Source of the DNA: Candidatus Omnitrophota bacterium
Lineage (GTDB): Bacteria; Omnitrophota; Gorgyraeia; Duberdicusellales; 4484-171
DNA: 33,047 nucleotides
Direction: 5' to 3'
Assembly (NCBI GenBank): GCA_017994375.1
Contig: JAGOLA010000006.1
Location: forward strand, 1-33,047
In this document: positions 32,655 through 33,047 of the stretch, one piece after another
Layout: the number at the start of each line of letters is the position of its first letter
Numbering within the stretch: position 1 is the stretch's first letter
Translations under genes and position numbers: made by a program
Notes under the pieces: generated by a model
The model's input: only the letters and a program-made list of their open reading frames with translations
The model's database searches: none
What the model was told of the DNA's origin: nothing

Positions 32655-33047
32655 ATGAAAAGTAATAAAAAAGTTTTAGTTACTGGTGCTGGGGGATTTA
32701 TCGGCCACCACTTAGTTAAATTTTTAAAAGGCAAAAACTATTGGGTTAGAGGGGTGGATATAAAACAGCCTGAATATGAAGAGACTAGCGCCGATGATTT
32801 TAAGCTATTGGATTTACGGGAGTTTATAAATTGTCAAAAAGCCTGCGAAGGAATAGATGAAGTTTATCAGTTAGCGGCAGATATGGGTGGTATTGGCTAT
32901 ATCAGCGCTTTTCATGCCGTTATTTTACGTAATAACGCTTTGATAAATTTACATATGGTGGAAGCAGCTTATCGGGCTAAGGTTAAGAATTATCTTTATA
33001 CCAGTTCAGCTTGCGTTTATCCGCAGTACTTGCAGAAAGTTACCGCG
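32655..33047 (+). CDS. Partial GDP-mannose 3,5-epimerase-like SDR (3' end outside window)
   Basis: The visible 131 codons start at ATG 32655 with AGGAGAG nine bases in front. They contain VTGAGGFIGHHL (NAD loop), LAADMGGIGYI and TSSACVYPQ. LAADMGG-x-G-[FY]-I is a distinctive stretch of GDP-mannose 3,5-epimerases (GME). GME gives GDP-L-galactose and GDP-L-gulose from GDP-mannose. The catalytic Tyr-x3-Lys lies beyond the window. It follows the dehydrogenase gene by 14 bases and fits a GDP-mannose-based sugar supply. Other SDRs of the same shape cannot be excluded without the rest. Confidence 0.75.
   Translation, partial: MKSNKKVLVTGAGGFIGHHLVKFLKGKNYWVRGVDIKQPEYEETSADDFKLLDLREFINCQKACEGIDEVYQLAADMGGIGYISAFHAVILRNNALINLHMVEAAYRAKVKNYLYTSSACVYPQYLQKVTA

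Noticed and set aside
1-33047. CRISPR arrays, insertion sequences, phage genes, rRNA or tRNA genes
   Set aside because: None was seen: no regularly spaced repeats, no transposase or integrase, no terminal inverted repeats around genes.

Overview
This window is one long, plus-strand surface-glycan (O-antigen or exopolysaccharide) locus. It encodes 34 genes, including a partial gene at each end, with almost no intergenic space. Base composition is AT-rich (about one third G+C by eye) and the standard code is used. The gene set points to an uncultured, probably Gram-negative bacterium: a WecA-type initiating transferase, a Wzx-type flippase, two Wzy/WaaL-like membrane proteins, many family-2 glycosyltransferases, and B12-fold radical SAM proteins. 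The style recalls candidate phyla such as Omnitrophota. That is a low-confidence impression, because the window has no ribosomal or other phylogenetic marker.

Layout. (1) 1-4902: a DPM1-like GT2 with its DUF2304 partner, a methyltransferase, two more GT2s and a radical SAM protein. (2) 4895-9077: a sugar-nucleotide cassette of cupin, perosamine-synthase-like aminotransferase, zinc-binding sugar C-methyltransferase, GDP-mannose mannosyl hydrolase-like Nudix protein, and a divergent Gmd paralogue whose catalytic Glu is Asn. (3) 9082-14360: assembly genes (two GT2s, one GT4, a polymerase-like membrane protein) and an SDR. (4) 14370-19279: a candidate internal promoter, canonical gmd, a WecA homologue, a second polymerase/ligase, and two GT2s overlapping by 65 bp. 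(5) 19280-19488: the only sizeable gap, holding a predicted three-way-junction element. (6) 19489-24402: a radical SAM protein with an unusual CX4CX2C motif and two heptanucleotide repeat arrays, then the flippase and two tandem epimerases. (7) 24399-28131: C3-type aminotransferase, Gfo/Idh/MocA oxidoreductase, ATP-grasp ligase and HAD phosphatase. (8) 28133-33047: GT2, SDR, GT4, nucleotide-sugar dehydrogenase and a GDP-mannose 3,5-epimerase-like gene cut by the window end.

How the genes work together (inference). GDP-mannose appears to be a hub, feeding Gmd, its paralogue, the perosamine-synthase-like enzyme, the Nudix protein and the 3,5-epimerase-like protein. A second branch resembles the diamino-uronic-acid logic of WbpA/WbpB/WbpE, but has an ATP-grasp ligase where an acetyltransferase is expected. 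The WecA homologue would start the lipid-linked glycan. The GT2 and GT4 enzymes would extend it, Wzx would flip it, and the two membrane proteins would polymerise it and/or transfer it to an acceptor. Many junctions are 4-base ATGA overlaps, so translational coupling across a long transcript is likely. The best candidates for undescribed biology are the two sugar cassettes (4895-9077 and 24399-28131), the Gmd paralogue with an altered active site, the structured element at 19338-19409, and the unusual radical SAM protein beside it.
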